Shown: positions 1 to 13,966 of the stretch, piece by piece
How positions within the stretch are numbered: the first letter of the stretch is position 1
How the letters are laid out: the number at the start of each line of letters is the position of its first letter
Source: Strigops habroptila
Lineage: Eukaryota > Chordata > Aves > Psittaciformes > Psittacidae
DNA length: 64,000 nucleotides
Reading direction: 5' to 3'
Assembly (NCBI RefSeq): GCF_004027225.2
Contig: NC_044278.2
Location: forward strand, 62,446,243-62,510,242
Notes under the pieces: generated by a model
The model's database searches: none
Told to the model about the DNA's origin: nothing
What the model saw: the letters and a program-made list of their open reading frames with translations, nothing else
Made by a program: the position numbers and the translations under genes

Positions 1-3000
1 CCTCATAATGAAGTCTAACAAACTAAGTCTTGTCAGTCTGTCTTCTAGCATAGAAGCAATATAGTATGGGGGAGAACTGGAATTGATAAGCAGGTAATTT
101 TGCAAGCACTTCCTGAATTATCATAACCTCACAAAGAATGTACAGAATAAGAGAGTGGTTTGTCAGAATGCAAAGTAATTCCTACTGTCCCCTGCAACAG
201 TCTCAACCAAACTCTGTCCAGCAGACAAATCTGTAAGTAAATATTCTACATGATCAACAGTTAGGAGTTAAGCAAAAGGTTACTTTAAGAAAAGTCTCAA
301 GAAAATTGACCTTGTAGATGCCATTTTGCAGTACAACTGCTTAGAACCACTCTTACGAACTCTACAAGTTTTTGTCTTAATTTCATAACGAGCTTTGACA
401 TTGCTGGTTTTAACAGAGCAGTTGGAATGTAGCTTAATGACAGCTATTCAGCTCTCAGCTTGTCACAGTACAAGTCAAACGAGAGTTACACTCTCAAAAA
501 GATAACACTGCTATCAATAACTTGATAGAACTCATAACTAAGGGCGTATCAGTTGAAGAGCCAATGGGTCTCTTTTGGGAAACCAAAAAGACCAGTGAGA
601 CTTTCCATGAACAAGAAATCTAAGGAAGTGACACAGACTCTAGATTCCATAGTGATCATCACTTCTGGGATGTGCCATCTGGAATACTACATTCTTTAGT
701 TTTGGGAATTAAAAAAAAAGAATTTCTATAAAGCCAGAGTATCTGCACTGCTTCAGATGCAAATGTTGATATAAGATTACACAGAAGCTATGAGAATTAT
801 CTGAAAAATGTTATCGATTCAGTTTTGTCAGTCTTCTGAAGGTGGATTTTTTCTTCTGTTTGCTAATTGGAAGAATCTCTGGAAGGCTCCAAGTCTTCAC
901 TGCTGTCCAAAACCGGATTCATTCTCTATCTCATTTCAGAGATTGTGCACCTGTGTTTGAACGGTGGTGAAGCAGAGCTCAGCATGTCATCTATATTCAA
1001 GATGGGAAATAATGCACAGAAAGTAAGAACTTCAGAGCTACAGAAGGCTGTTACAGCCATCAGGACACAACCACGTAGCTGGAGAGAAGTCCCCACCTCA
1101 TCTACGCAAGTACCGTTGAACAAGAGTTAACAAAGGCATGTTTAAAAGAAACATCCTAGAACTACAAGGCACCATATCAACACCAAAACAAGAAAAGTTA
1201 TCTGTATGAATTAATGGGTCAAGCTTCCACCTCTTTCTCTACGTCAAAGCAATCTGACAGCAGGAAATGGTGTACTAAAGTCTCAAACTCATTAACCTGT
1301 CTCAATACAGTGACCAGCACAATGCTTGACAACGATGTCATTTAATCCCAACACTAGATACAAATTAAATAGAAATCAAATGTTAAGTAGTTCCCTCTAG
1401 GACTGTTTACAGTATTTTCAGTGCATTCTGCTTTACAAAATCTACCCTAAATCACTGAGCCCGAACCACTGCTCTCTTCCCCGTGCAAGAGGAGACTTGA
1501 GGATGGAGCTAGAATAAAAACATTAGTTTAAAGGTGTCATTTAAAATGCCTTTTATCCAGTCCACATCACCTTCAAATAAAATCATTTCTTAACACAAAA
1601 GCATCAACCTGACTAGTTTTAGATTACTAGATTACATATTTACACAGAATATGTATAAAGAGTGTAATTAGATGATGTGGGAAAGAAGACAGAGGTGACA
1701 ATTATATCCCAGGAGCTGACCCCTCAGGTGGCACTCCTGAGAAGTTGCCATTTTTAACATCTCTCTTGCAAACACCACAGATACTTAATGGTTAGTTGTA
1801 TACTAATTTTCAGAAAACACTGAACTCTTTTTCTGAGGGTATCAACCTACCATAAGCTGTATCAGCAGCAGAGGATTGTCTCTGTGTGCCAAATCAAATA
1901 AAAATACCTCTGCTCATTAAACATATCACACTATCCTGCCAAGACAGCAAAAACGCTTATACAGCAATTTTGAGCACTTTTTACAAAGACATCAATCTTC
2001 CCCAGTGCCTAGTACTACTAAGGTCTTAAGTAATTTCTTACATCAACTCAAACTTTTAGGTGATTCGTACCATCCTTAGATACAACTACTAATACTTTGG
2101 CTATTACAAACCCGTCCTTCCAAGTCTGTGTCGAAATAAACTGTGGGGTCTACCTTTAGACTTTTAAAAGTCTTTTTAGACTTTCCAAAATATTGTTCCT
2201 ACTTGCAGCAACAGTTTTCTTTCCAGAGCTTGACTTTCGATAATAATAATAATTGGATTTACCTCAGCTGCAATAATACACAGGCGTTTTATAACCAACG
2301 TTCAGGCATATATATATTTGCTAAAGCACGAATCACTTCCTCTGAAATAGCTCTCTACTTCTAGAAGAAAAATTGCAGACACTGCCAAAACTCAGAAAGA
2401 GTTTGATCTTGCAAATCAAATTAACAGTAAAATTACATTGCAGAAGTTCCTTGTCATATAAATAAAAAGAACAAGACAATCTTACAGCTAGGCAGTGTTG
2501 AAATGTGAGAGTTTAACCTTTAAAATTTACACATTTCACTTAATTTTTTTCAGTTACATAATCTGCAATGAAAATAAAACTAAAGTTCTTTATGCCCATA
2601 CAATATGAAACCTTACCTTAAAGTGTAAAAGGTGATAGGAGCTAAAGACACCTTTTACAAATATTCGCTGGTTACATACCAATAATGCCACCTAGCGGCA
2701 TGACAGATCTAAATTTTCTTTCTGAATAATCTTCAAAATTAATCCACACTCAACCTCTTCTGGAGGTTGAAAAAGCACTAGAGGACGCACAAGATTGCAG
2801 CTCTTTTCTACCATATACAGACTGATACCTCTTATTCCACACTCAAGATGTTTTCAAAGATGGACAATTTTGGAGCATTTTCTAGAACACTATTTTATGT
2901 CCATGACCAATTTACTCAAAACTACATACACTATAAATGACAAGTGTTTTGTTTCGATTTTATTTCTTTGTTTTTATTGGGTTTGGTTTGCTTGTTTGGG

Positions 3001-6000
3001 TTTTTTTGTTGGTTGGTTTTGTGGGTTGGTTTTTTTTTTTTACTATTTTCTCCTCTTAAAACAAATTAATTCAGTCTCTACTTTAAAACAAAAATCCTAA
3101 TTTAGAGTTCATAGTGGAGACCAGTCTCTCCAAAATGAATTGGACTGAAGCAAGTCTCCACTAGCTGAAGTAAAAAGGCTGTTTAGGTTGGTAACCTGTT
3201 TCTGACAGTGCATATGAGCAGATAATCAGGGAATGAATGTAGGATAGAACTTGCACAGAGAGGTAATTCCCTAACAAACCCTCTCTCTCCCAGATTCTAC
3301 AGCTTTAGGCCTTTTTGAGCAAGAAGTTGTTCAGCATAACTGTTCAGTTTAACTGCTGAGCAAGACGAGTGATGTCCCCTTTCCATCATTCATCTAAGAA
3401 ACAACTGCTACACACCCTAACAAAGCTCAGTCTGAAAATAAGCTATTCACAGCTCCCCAGACTTTTGCCAGTGCAAATCAAAAATTTACAGAAGTCCATT
3501 CGCAGGCTATTCTGAAAACGCTGCAGCAAAGCTGTTCAGGCTGTAAGAATTGTTGCATAATAAGCTGTTTTTGTCAGAATAGTAAACCTTTGCTTATCTT
3601 TCAGAGCTGATTTATATACCTACCACTTCATCCTGTGGTACACCTTACAAAACTTTGATTAAGAGCTGAAGAACCATTTCAGGAAAAATATTCTGCTCTC
3701 TTTCTCCCAAACCATGTTTATGCAAGCATGTCCTTATGACCCAGCAGACAAGCTATTTTTTGTCCTCTACCACCCCCCTAAGCCCTTTATGTCTCTGACA
3801 GCTGAGCTCATCCTCCTTTCACATCTGGCTGGCAACATGTGCAAACTAAATCAAGTCTTAAGTTTCTTGTTGAGGTTGCATTCTGAATTTGCTAAGTCGT
3901 TCAAAACTGGACTATTCGAAAAGATGGTGGAATGCACCCTCTGATATTACTAATCCAATGACACCCTGAGTGCTATGAGAGCATAAGGAGAATGAACTTC
4001 AAAAAGTAGCCAAGCTCCTGCACTCTCCCCAAAGAGCCTGCCCTATTACTGTTTTTGGGGGCAGCAGATTGGACTAAGCAAACCACTCATCTGACAGTAG
4101 GGAGATTTGATGTGATCTGTTCTCAAACTCTCCTTGTGATTGACTTGCAATTTCCAGAAAAGACTGTTTCCTTTTAAAAAATAAAAAGCCAAAGGGGAAG
4201 AACAAACAAACAACAACAAAAACCCTCCCACTTTTAATGATGACCACCAGATAAGAATAGAAAGATTATTTCATGACCTCCTTTAGCTTATCGTAAGTAG
4301 TACACCGGATACACTTCTGCTACCCTGCAGAAAGCTTATGTTGCATTTGGGTTTTGTGTTTGTTTGTTTGGGTTTTTTAAAATATATTCTTGTGGACTGA
4401 ATCCTATTACTTGTGAAATGAAGAGAAATTCTGCACAAACTTAGCAAGACAGCTGAGGACTGAACTTTTTCATACAATGGTATGGAATGTAGACAGCTAC
4501 TTTTAGAGAGTACGTACTAATTTTGTGTATAGTAGTTACATTCAAAATTCCAACATTTAAAGACTACACAACCCCCCTAAAAATTATAGAGTGGCAACAG
4601 AAAATGAGTACTACTTTAATGAATAAAGTCTCGTATGTATCTGAATACTTTAGTGACAAAATAGTAGTTATTTTAAGCTCTGATTAAGACTACAGAGCCT
4701 GCATATAAAACACAGACAATTTAGAGGCAAGAAACATAAAATGATCAAGCCAAGAGAAACAGTTGTTTCTTTTCAAGATTTTGTTGCTGATCATTAACTT
4801 TAAAAGAGTCCCTCAAAAGCAATGAGGTGCAGAAATTCAATGAGGATAGCTTAGTTTACTTATATTATTCATGCTGGTTTACACTGAGAATAGAGCTTCA
4901 ATGACTCTCAAACTGGAGGAGTTGCAAGCCAGTATTATTCCCCTGAATTTATTTTAGAAATTCTACAAACAACAAAATGGCCTTTACTTTGCCCAGTTCT
5001 ACTTAAAGACCTACGTGACAATGGAACATTAACATTTACAATTCTTGCTGTCTAGACTGCACTACCTGTTTTGACTACCTCCCTTCTGACTGTAACAAGG
5101 TCTAGCCAGAGACACATGTGTAAAATGTTCTCTAAGTACCTGCCTTGACAAAAACATAGGTTTTACTGCCCACAGGGGCAGGGAAAATGGTATAGCTGTT
5201 AAGGAACAGATATCTACCAGCACACTTTTTTTGTTCAGGTGTATGAGACTGGGTCAATGAACATACATGTGAACCAGTTAATAAGTGTCACTTATTCAAC
5301 CCTTAGTGCCTTCTTCATCAAAAGCAGATCATGGCAGATTAGTGAGACAGCTCACTTCTGTGAAGCAATGTGTATTTTAGACCAGGGAATGTCACAGAGA
5401 GAACCTAGTGAGATTCCAATCAAATACTTGATGTAACTAGAAAAACTGTCAAGTTAAACTGGTGGTAACAGAAACCGTAAATTCTGCAGATTGTGAAAGT
5501 AAGTGCTTAAATGGGTTTCCTGAAATGGTATATAAAAGGCTAGAGTGATGACACTAATGGACATCATCCGTACTGGATTACAGGTTAATCTGAGAGTACT
5601 ATCATAAACCAACAATGCATGAAGTCAATAGATTTGTCAACAGTGAGGATTATGAGAACATCAGACAAGAAGTAGGTGACTCTGTCCTATTGAATTTTAC
5701 CCTTCTTGGTACAGCCTATCAAAGCATACCATCTGCCATGCAAAAGAATAAACCAGACTACTGTAATTTGGAAGGAACAACAAAGGAAAACAGCCATTTC
5801 ACCAAAATGTATTGTGAGGTGCCTGGGAACCAAACATGGCATTGCATAAAAAACATTACTGATACCTCTGTATAAATAGGTTTGATGCTTCACTTGGGAG
5901 TTGTATATACTATCTGATCACTTGCATTCAGGAAGGTTAATGAAAGCCATTGAGCAGGTTCAAGGAGTGATGATAATGAAAATACAGAGGACAAAAAGAA

Positions 6001-6933
6001 CTTATGTGATGAGGAATCTACGAAACAGTGGCTAGTTGACCTGTCAAACTAAAAACTCTTCAGATACCCTATTGTTATTTGTAAAGAATACGTAAACATA
6101 CTGGAGAAAACTGTTCAGGTGAAAAAAATAACACTGCCACCAGCAAAATGCACAAACTGGTAAGAATATACTTAACTGGAAATCAGAGAATGTTTCTACA
6201 GTCTCATTACAGAACAGCCTTCCCAAGAACAGCTTTCCCACAAGAATACAGGGAACAAAAATCTAATCTTCATGTATAGCATCATCAGTTTAAAGAAGAG
6301 GTTATATGACATAGCTGTCCAGAACTGCAGGCAACTGGAACTCAGCAGTGCTTCTGTTTTTCCCCCTCACTATGCTAACTGCAAAGCGCAGCTCCTAACT
6401 CCCCAAGTGTTCAGACACTCTTAGTTTTTGAGCTTAAATATCAAATTCAAGTTTATTGCCTGTGTTTAATTAAACTGCTTGATTACATTACACTATCACG
6501 CGTGCACAGCCATTATCTGCAAGTCCAAAACAGTTCTGTTCAAAATATTTTTTCAGATAGGCTTGCACTAATGTGGATGCACTATCATAAAAACTGTCAC
6601 AACCCATTTTAAACTTCTACACTCCTGCATTTCTCCCATTTGCTAGAACATAGAGCCAAAGCATGTTTTAGACCATCCTGGCCTTTACACTTAAACCCAA
6701 ACTACACTAATGAGATCACACATAGGATGACAAACCACCACTGAACTTCACACAGTTTAAAGACAATGATAAACCACAAAAAAAGAAAATCTACAGTCTG
6801 CCTGCTGATTATGTGATGTAACTTAGAAAAGCTTTACAAAAACTATGCTAAATTTAAACAATTCAGGCCAGTAATAAGCGTTAACAACTAAAAATCACAA
6901 AATGGAGAGTCCTACTAAAAATCGTGTTCTTAC
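1..6933 (-). other. TFDP1 intron (partial), no gene seen
   Basis: AT-rich unique DNA with no recognisable exon, RNA gene or full transposon. The only structure is a T/G-rich low-complexity stretch at about 2940-3045 and a shorter one at 4340-4380. Short open frames here show no family resemblance and no splice-site framing. Confidence 0.7.
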
Positions 6934-7000
6934 CTTTTCCAGGACTTAGGTTTTGGTCTATAAACACCTTAAGCTCTCCATTGGCTTCAATTAGTCCAGC
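6934..7000 (-). CDS. TFDP1: TFDP1 second coding exon (DP1 residues 5-26)
   Basis: On the minus strand this 67-nt exon reads [16 protein letters not shown] then NLSPGK, which is the near-invariant DP1 N-terminal segment, plus one base of the next glycine codon. The acceptor is TTTAACAG just right of 7000 and the donor is GTAAGA just left of 6934. It enters in phase 0 after the GAT codon of the upstream exon and leaves in phase 1. The segment precedes the DNA-binding domain and is largely disordered in DP proteins. TFDP2 has a different N terminus, so I prefer TFDP1; the synteny with TMCO3 agrees. Confidence 0.96.
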
Positions 7001-8517
7001 CTGTTAAAGAAAGTAACTTTTATTAAACTTAGAAACAGAGATACCCTTTACTGTTAAAGATGGAAGATAACATACCAGAAGTCTCTGCTGCTACCACTCA
7101 TATTTTGTCACAGAACTGACACTATGTAATGGTATTGTTTGTGGCATAGTATTTGCCAAAATTTTTAAATCGTGATTTTATAAATACCATACTCTTAAAA
7201 AGCAAGCAAAAAATCAGTTTATACCTACTTTGCTATTTTGTCCTAAGTTCTTACAGTGTACATGCACTGTTTTAACAGGCAGATGAACACCCTTCTAATT
7301 AGAATCACTGACATCTGTGACAACACCATTCTCTGTGCAGATACTATTTACCTATCATAGAAGTTAAAAACATTATAGCAAAAACAGTAGAGGTGGTAGA
7401 GAGCACCTTAAGCCATTTTAATCAGAAAAAAGGCATAAAGAAGAAACACACTGAGCCCTTAACTGGAAGAGCTATAGGATAACACACAAGTTTATAAAGT
7501 AATCAACATCCTTTGAGAAAGATCACAGTACAAGTTATTTTTAAAAACAAGTTTTGGATAGAAAATATTTATTAGTAACATTAAGTACTTGATGCAGTAA
7601 TTCCATGGCATCTCCAGACAAAACACTTCTGAAAAAAATAATGAACACAGGACATACAGACTGTTTCCATTTAGAAAGAACAGCAAGAAAGTTAACACTT
7701 GTACTTAACTATAATTTAGCATGTGGTGTTACAGAGGCTGAAAAGTCCCCAGCCACATTTTGTGCACAGCTGGTATTTTTGTAGGCTGCCAAGTCTGCCA
7801 TTCTTCAAGAGACTATTAAGTGGTTTGGTGTCAGTGAGCAGCAAAGCTTTTCCCTTCAAAGCCTACCTGAAAAGCCCTCGTCATGTTTTGCCAGCAGCTC
7901 AGCAAACCAAGCGAGCCACTAGAGGATGCTGTGGTGCTGTTATTTGCCAGGTGCACGACAGCAATGATTTCTTAAGACAGGGAACTTCACAAAACAGGAA
8001 ACTTTCTGTCCTTGGTGAAAGAAAGGGGAGACGGGAGAAAAAGATGACTGAGCCTTGAGGACAGGCTGGGAAGTGAGCAGAAGATAAATTTTGCTAATGG
8101 AAGCATAAAGAGCAGTGGCCTGTAACAGCATGGCAGTGGCGAGGGTCTGGTACATAGAAAACATAAGTGAGGAGACAGCAGAACTGATGGGCAGAATGAA
8201 GAGCCTGTGGCAGTTCTGCCCTCCATTCTCCTAATTCTCCCTCCCTGCCCCTGCAAGTATCAAATAAGCACCTTTTTTAAGCTGACTGCAAGAATTTACC
8301 AGTACACAAACACTGCCTGTTCTCCATCTTGCCCACAGTAGGGATGCAAAGGTCCACTTGAAGAAATGACAGTTCTACTGCCCTACTTCAGGCACCAGAG
8401 CTTTTTATAAGCTTAATTCTTCATCACACTTACTACATAATTCAGAAGGGCAACAGACTACATCAGACACTTTCAGAGAAAGAAGCTAATACTCATCAGC
8501 ATGAATTGGTATCATGT

Positions 8518-8557
8518 ACAAAGATGTTACTAGACCTACAAAGATGTTACTAGAGCT
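8518..8557. repeat. Tandem duplication, two copies of about 20 bp
   Basis: The unit ACAAAGATGTTACTAGA followed by CCT or GCT occurs twice head to tail with a single mismatch near its end. It is a small recent tandem duplication inside the TFDP1 intron. Confidence 0.85.
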
Positions 8558-10129
8558 ACACTATATGGCAATATGACATTCCAGAGCACTGGAACCCAAT
8601 GGCTGTACAAGGATGAATTTTCGAGTGTTACATTATACTCCCACTCTACCTCAATTTCACAACAGGGGTGTTTAAACCGCACAGGAAGTGCAGTCTCATT
8701 GCCTTAATTTCTTTAAATGCAGTCCTTCAGTTTCTATTCAACAACAGAAAGAGGCGGCTGGTACTCACGTATTCCTGCAAATTCTCTTTTCCATGAAAAT
8801 CAAGAAGATAGCAATGAGACTGGAAAGACATTTAATATATTGAGTTTGTGATCGGTGGACCATGAATAAAATGGCTGTTTTAATCTGTAATGTCTTTCAT
8901 TTCAGAAGCACACGAATTTAATAATTCTGAATTATTAAATCCATTCATCAGTTTAATATACAAAAGCAAACTTGCATCAAGCTCACACATCAGTTACAAT
9001 GATAATCCAAAGCCAAATATTTAAGCTGTGATATTCAGCAAACTCAAGAATTAAACACAAAATATTATTTCAGCAATTACAAATCAGGCAGTTCAGTAAT
9101 TGGTTACTTATTGGTCCCTTCCTATTTTTGTTAACTATTATGGTCTCAAAAATAACCATTTATATTAATTCATTTTATCCTTAAGTATTCATCCAACCAC
9201 TATACCCTGTATCAAATAAATTTACAAGCTTGAAGTTTTCTTCTACCTAATTAAAATATACACTGATAAATATTAGCCAAAACAGTATCAACTCCAAAAA
9301 TCACAAGCTAACCAGGCATTACAAAGGGTCAGGTTAGTGCTACATGTCCTGGACCATGCTATTGTGTGACTGAAATTACGCAAGTCACTGACAAACCGAT
9401 AAAAATGGAGAACATTGGGAGAAACACTGCATTTAATCAATAAAGGAATACAACTCGGGAAAAATCAGACAACAGTGATCACTGAAAACCAAGAAAAATC
9501 ACCTGAGGAACCGCAACACTGATAAAGAGAACAGTAGTAACATTGCACCACCTTTCCATACCACTGTCTTAGTAAAGGTTCAGCTCTAGCACTTAAAATG
9601 GCTGGTAAATATTCAACTTATTCGCAGGAGTATGCCTAGGAAAGACTCCAAGAGAACTATTTGGAAAGAATATGACCAAATCCCACAGCAAATAGCACCC
9701 CCAGCTGCTATTATTGATAATGAAAACTGATTTCTAGTGAAAATTCTGTTATTCTAGTCTCAGCATGCTCTTCACCCTTCTAGATACATTATGTAATTCT
9801 AAGGTTATCAAAATTTACCACTAGTTTTGAGTCTTCTCAGTCACAGATATAAGCTTTTGGTGGGAGAAAAACCAAAAAGCAAAACTTCCATCCGCTATGA
9901 AATTCTGATGTCTTTCTTCGAAAATGGAAATACCAGAAAAAATATTTCTGTGTATTTCAAATAAATTCCCACCATTTTTTCAAGCAGGTTATTTGGGACG
10001 GGAGACCAACATTACTCCCCCGTAACCTATGTAGCATAGTGCAGTGCCCAAAAGAAAGACAGAAAAGAAAGAAAATAGAGGAAAATGTGACCATAGCTCC
10101 CAGAAGGTATATCTCCGTCACAGATTCAC

Positions 10130-10245
10130 AATGGGAGGGACAACACCCAAACAAAAACCAAACAAACCCCGCCCCCCCCCACACAACCCAAACCCCCTCC
10201 CCAAAAACAACACACCCCCAACAACAAAAACAAACACACCAGCAA
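10130..10245. repeat. A/C-only low-complexity tract
   Basis: About 100 bases made almost only of A and C (CAAAC, CCCC and ACAAC mixtures) on the + strand. It is one of a dozen similar A/C or G/T tracts in the window, in both orientations. Confidence 0.8.
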
Positions 10246-13200
10246 GAAGTATCTGCTTTTCCCCAATGGAAAAGTGACCTTCTGCCAAGGAGGGTTTAGA
10301 CATCAAGGAAATTCTTTTTTCTGATGGGAAAATAAACATAACTTTCAGACCTTATCAAGCTACTTGTTACAAGGTACTTTATTTTTTTTCACCTGATAAT
10401 GTTTTTTTTTATTATTATTATTCCACATTTTCTTCTTATCTTTCCATGATTCTCAATTTCAAGATGCATTACTTCCTTTGATGATAACACTAGGGTTGCT
10501 TGAAATAATATCATGCTCTTGATATTCAATTCTGAAAGCTTATTAAGTGCATGCAACTTCACAATTTAGTACTGCTTTCCTCTTCAAAGAGACACTGTGG
10601 CTGGCTAGGTATACTTCTCCATAGCTACATAAAGAAGCTCCTAATATCCTAAACTGGCAACAGATACACCCTTTATCCTTGTCACATGACAACAAAATCA
10701 GCAATTTAAAAAAATTGTTTAAAAAATCTTGACACTCAACATAGATTCTAAAATGTCGTAACTTAAGATCTCCTTTCCACAGCTCAGAGGAATAAGGTTA
10801 AAGACCACTGGACAAATGAGTAAATCTGGTAATTTTAGCTGTGGAAACTACGCTGGAATGGAGACCCCAACTATTACCTGGGCTTTGGCTCATCACATCA
10901 TTCAGAACTTCTAAAAAAAAGAAATCAACTGATGGGCTAAACATATCAAAACTTCAACTGAAGTTAGCTTTGGCTGGCAGTCAGGGGACTAAGGGCTGGA
11001 AAGTCTATTTTTGTTTTGTTTACAAGGAAAATGTGAAAAGCACTAAAAGTGCCCTTAGCCTTAAAGTCAGTGAATTGGAAAATATCTTTTTGTTGGGACT
11101 GAAGTTAATCTGAAACAAAATTTGCTGAGAATTTCACTTACTTAATAAGTCCCTTAGTGCAGACTATCGTAGAATAATTTAGTATCTTACTAACAAGCCA
11201 GAAGTTATGCACTAGAAACTCAACACCCTTACGACAAAAGTTTCTTCCACAGCTTTCCAGACTTTTAACCCCATTTCTTAATAAACATTGATGTTAAATT
11301 ATTCACTAAACTTTTAGATTAAACAGAAAAGATTCAGGCTGAATTTGGACTGAAGGACAAGTAACCTATAAAAGCATGACCAAGAAGCTTGACTAAAACA
11401 AGACTGGACACGTACACATGATAAGTCTATTACATTTAGGAGAGGAAGGTCCCCCCCACTACTCTAAGTAAATATGAGGAACAGAAGGGTGCTTTTATGC
11501 CACAGAATACCTCTTCTATCTTGCTTTTAGGTAACAAGCCCGTTCTAAGTATGCTACATGAAAAAGAGCTGAAAGAAGAGCAAAATGGGTAAAGAGAAAT
11601 GGAAACAGAGGTATTTGCCAAATGGTACTTCTCAGAATAGAAATCTGCTAACAGAAGATGAAGCCCTCTAGACTGAAGTACAGCACTGGGCTCAACAACA
11701 AAACAAGAGATGCTGGTGCCAACATATACAATAACGGTTAGAGAATGGGAGTCAGAATGGGATAGACAGAAAAACAGACAAGCTGGGGACTGTCTAGGAA
11801 AGAAACAGAAAGTGAGCTAGGCAGATTAAGAGCTGAGGTAGAGAAACTGGGAGTCACTGAAAAAGTACAAGCAACAGAACTGATGAGAACCTGCAAGAAA
11901 GCTTTAATAGAGGTAGAGCAGATCCTTTGATGAGAAGGGAAGAACATGGGAATTGGGAAGACAAATACAATCTATTCTAAACTATGACTGAAACGATAAA
12001 TAAGCTGGGACTCAGACTGAGAACTTAAAAACATATCACGAAACAAACAGTAAAGACAGAAACAGAAAATAGAGGAATTGGAAAGGAAAAGTATTCCTGT
12101 TAAGAGTACATATCCTCCCAGAGGTCATCAAAGGCATCAGGAGTATGCTTCTCCTGTCTACAGGTGTTTGCAAAGCCTATTAGCCAACAACCACCCACTT
12201 GTGCAAACTGCACCTAATTCAATCAGTACACGATCGGTACACAATGACAACCTCTACTCATTTTGCTGCCTAAGAGCAGGCAACAAATGTAAAGGCCCTA
12301 TGCCATGCAATTTTGCTATGTGCCACTTCACTGACAATGTTGGGTTCTTTTTGTTTTGCTTTGGTTTTTTTGCCTTATTTTAATATTAGGAAGCAACAAA
12401 CACACACAATGGAAAATGAGCACAACTACAAAGGGAAGAAAAGCTTATAATCACAAGTAATGCTCCTTAAGCAACTTTAATTCTTCTTTCAGCCTGTCCT
12501 GGGTTCAGGAAAAACACAACCACACGCCATTTGTAACAAGATGATAATGCACCATCTTTCCCATTGGATTCTCATTCAGGGACCAAAGCAAACATAATCT
12601 GGAAATGAATCATCATGTAACTGCAGGAAACTATTTTTACGGGACACCGAATTAATTTTTCACAGAAATTAAAAGGCAATTAAAATAGGAAGTCGAGGAT
12701 TGCAGGGAATGAAACAAAGTTCTTAAATTTAAAACATGTTAATTCAATTTTGCAAATGAAGTCAGTAAGAACTACTCTTTACTGTATGAAGAAATATAAA
12801 AGAACTTTTATAATCAGGCTATAGAAGTTTGATCCTGCAAAATTCTCAGATGTATTACTTTACTGAGTCTCAGTAGCCGCCTTCTGAAACACAGTTCGTA
12901 CCACATCCTCAGTTGACGGCACCACCTTCAAGATTAAGTGTTTTGTCAGCCAATCAGCAATGAGCTGTACCATAGAAATGAGCTTTCCGAAAAGTATATT
13001 TGAATTATTAGCACCTTAACCAGCAAGGGCTAGTAAAAGCATTAGATATTAAAGTTCGGATCACGCAGAACTGCAAAGGTAAAAACTAAATACAGATTAG
13101 TATCTCAGTTAAACACATCAATCTTTGGTCTGAATATAGGCTCCACTGATTCTACACATAAGCTGGACACTGAGTGTACAAAGAATGACACCTGAGGTCT

Positions 13201-13489
13201 CCTTACTGCAGAATGTATCAAGACCATTCATTAGCTTTCTTGGCTGTTCTTTCTGAACGCACAGAGCAGCACATCTAGAATTCAGCAAAAATTAAATGAA
13301 GAATTCATTTTGAAGATAAGTCAAATAGGGGTTCAGTCTAAGCAGTAGCACAGATCGAAAACACCACTGGAGTTAAAGTCATTATACTGTGTTGTTTCTT
13401 AGAGTAATTCAATTGCCCAAATGATACAAATGTTGCAAAATTTAAAGCACGCACCCCCAAATCTAAGGGTGAAGCTGTAATAGCGAAGC

Positions 13490-13966
13490 AAAGTTGGAGC
13501 AAGTCCAGAGCGGGGCCACGAGGATGATCAGGAGGCTGGAGCACCTCCCGTATGAAGACAGGCTGAGAGAGTTGGGGCTGTTCAGCCTGGAGAAGAGAAG
13601 GCTGCGTGGAGACCTCAGAGCAGCCTCCCAGTATCTGAAGGGGGCCTACATGGATGCTGGGGAGGGACTCTTCCTTAGGGACTGTAGTGGTAGGACAAGG
13701 GGTAATGGGTTCAAACTTAAACAGGGGAAGTTTAGATTAGATAAAAGGAAGAAGTTCTTTACAGTGAGGGTGGTGAAGCACTGGAATGGGTTGCCCAGGG
13801 AGCTTGTGGATGCTCCATCCTTGGCAGTGTTCAAGGCCAGGCTGGACAGAGCCTTGGGCGACATGGTTTAGTGCAAGGTGTCCCTGCCCATGGCAGGGGG
13901 GTTAGAACTAGATGATCTTAAGGTCCTTTCCAACACTAACTATTCTATGGTTCTATGATTCTATGA
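13490..13966 (+). mobile_element. CR1 LINE, 3' fragment with intact tail
   Basis: About 475 bp of the 3' end of a chicken-repeat-1 type non-LTR retrotransposon. It shows the diagnostic CR1 3' landmarks: GGCTGTTCAGCCTGGAGAAG-type sequence, the segment encoding a [17 protein letters not shown] C terminus of the second ORF, the GATGATCTTAAGGTCC block, and a 3' tail of ATTCTATG-like octamers at 13942-13966. An open frame at 13494-13871 (125 codons) is the residual end of the CR1 polymerase ORF without the catalytic core. It is 5'-truncated, as is usual for CR1, and antisense to TFDP1. Confidence 0.93.

Noticed and set aside
1..6933. Search for the next TFDP1 coding exon (GVVSLVAVHP-like segment)
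   Set aside because: No antisense match with splice sites was found; the exon must lie left of the window.
13494..13871. 125-codon open frame resembling a protein C terminus
   Set aside because: It is the decayed end of CR1 ORF2 without its catalytic core, not a host gene; counted as part of the mobile element.
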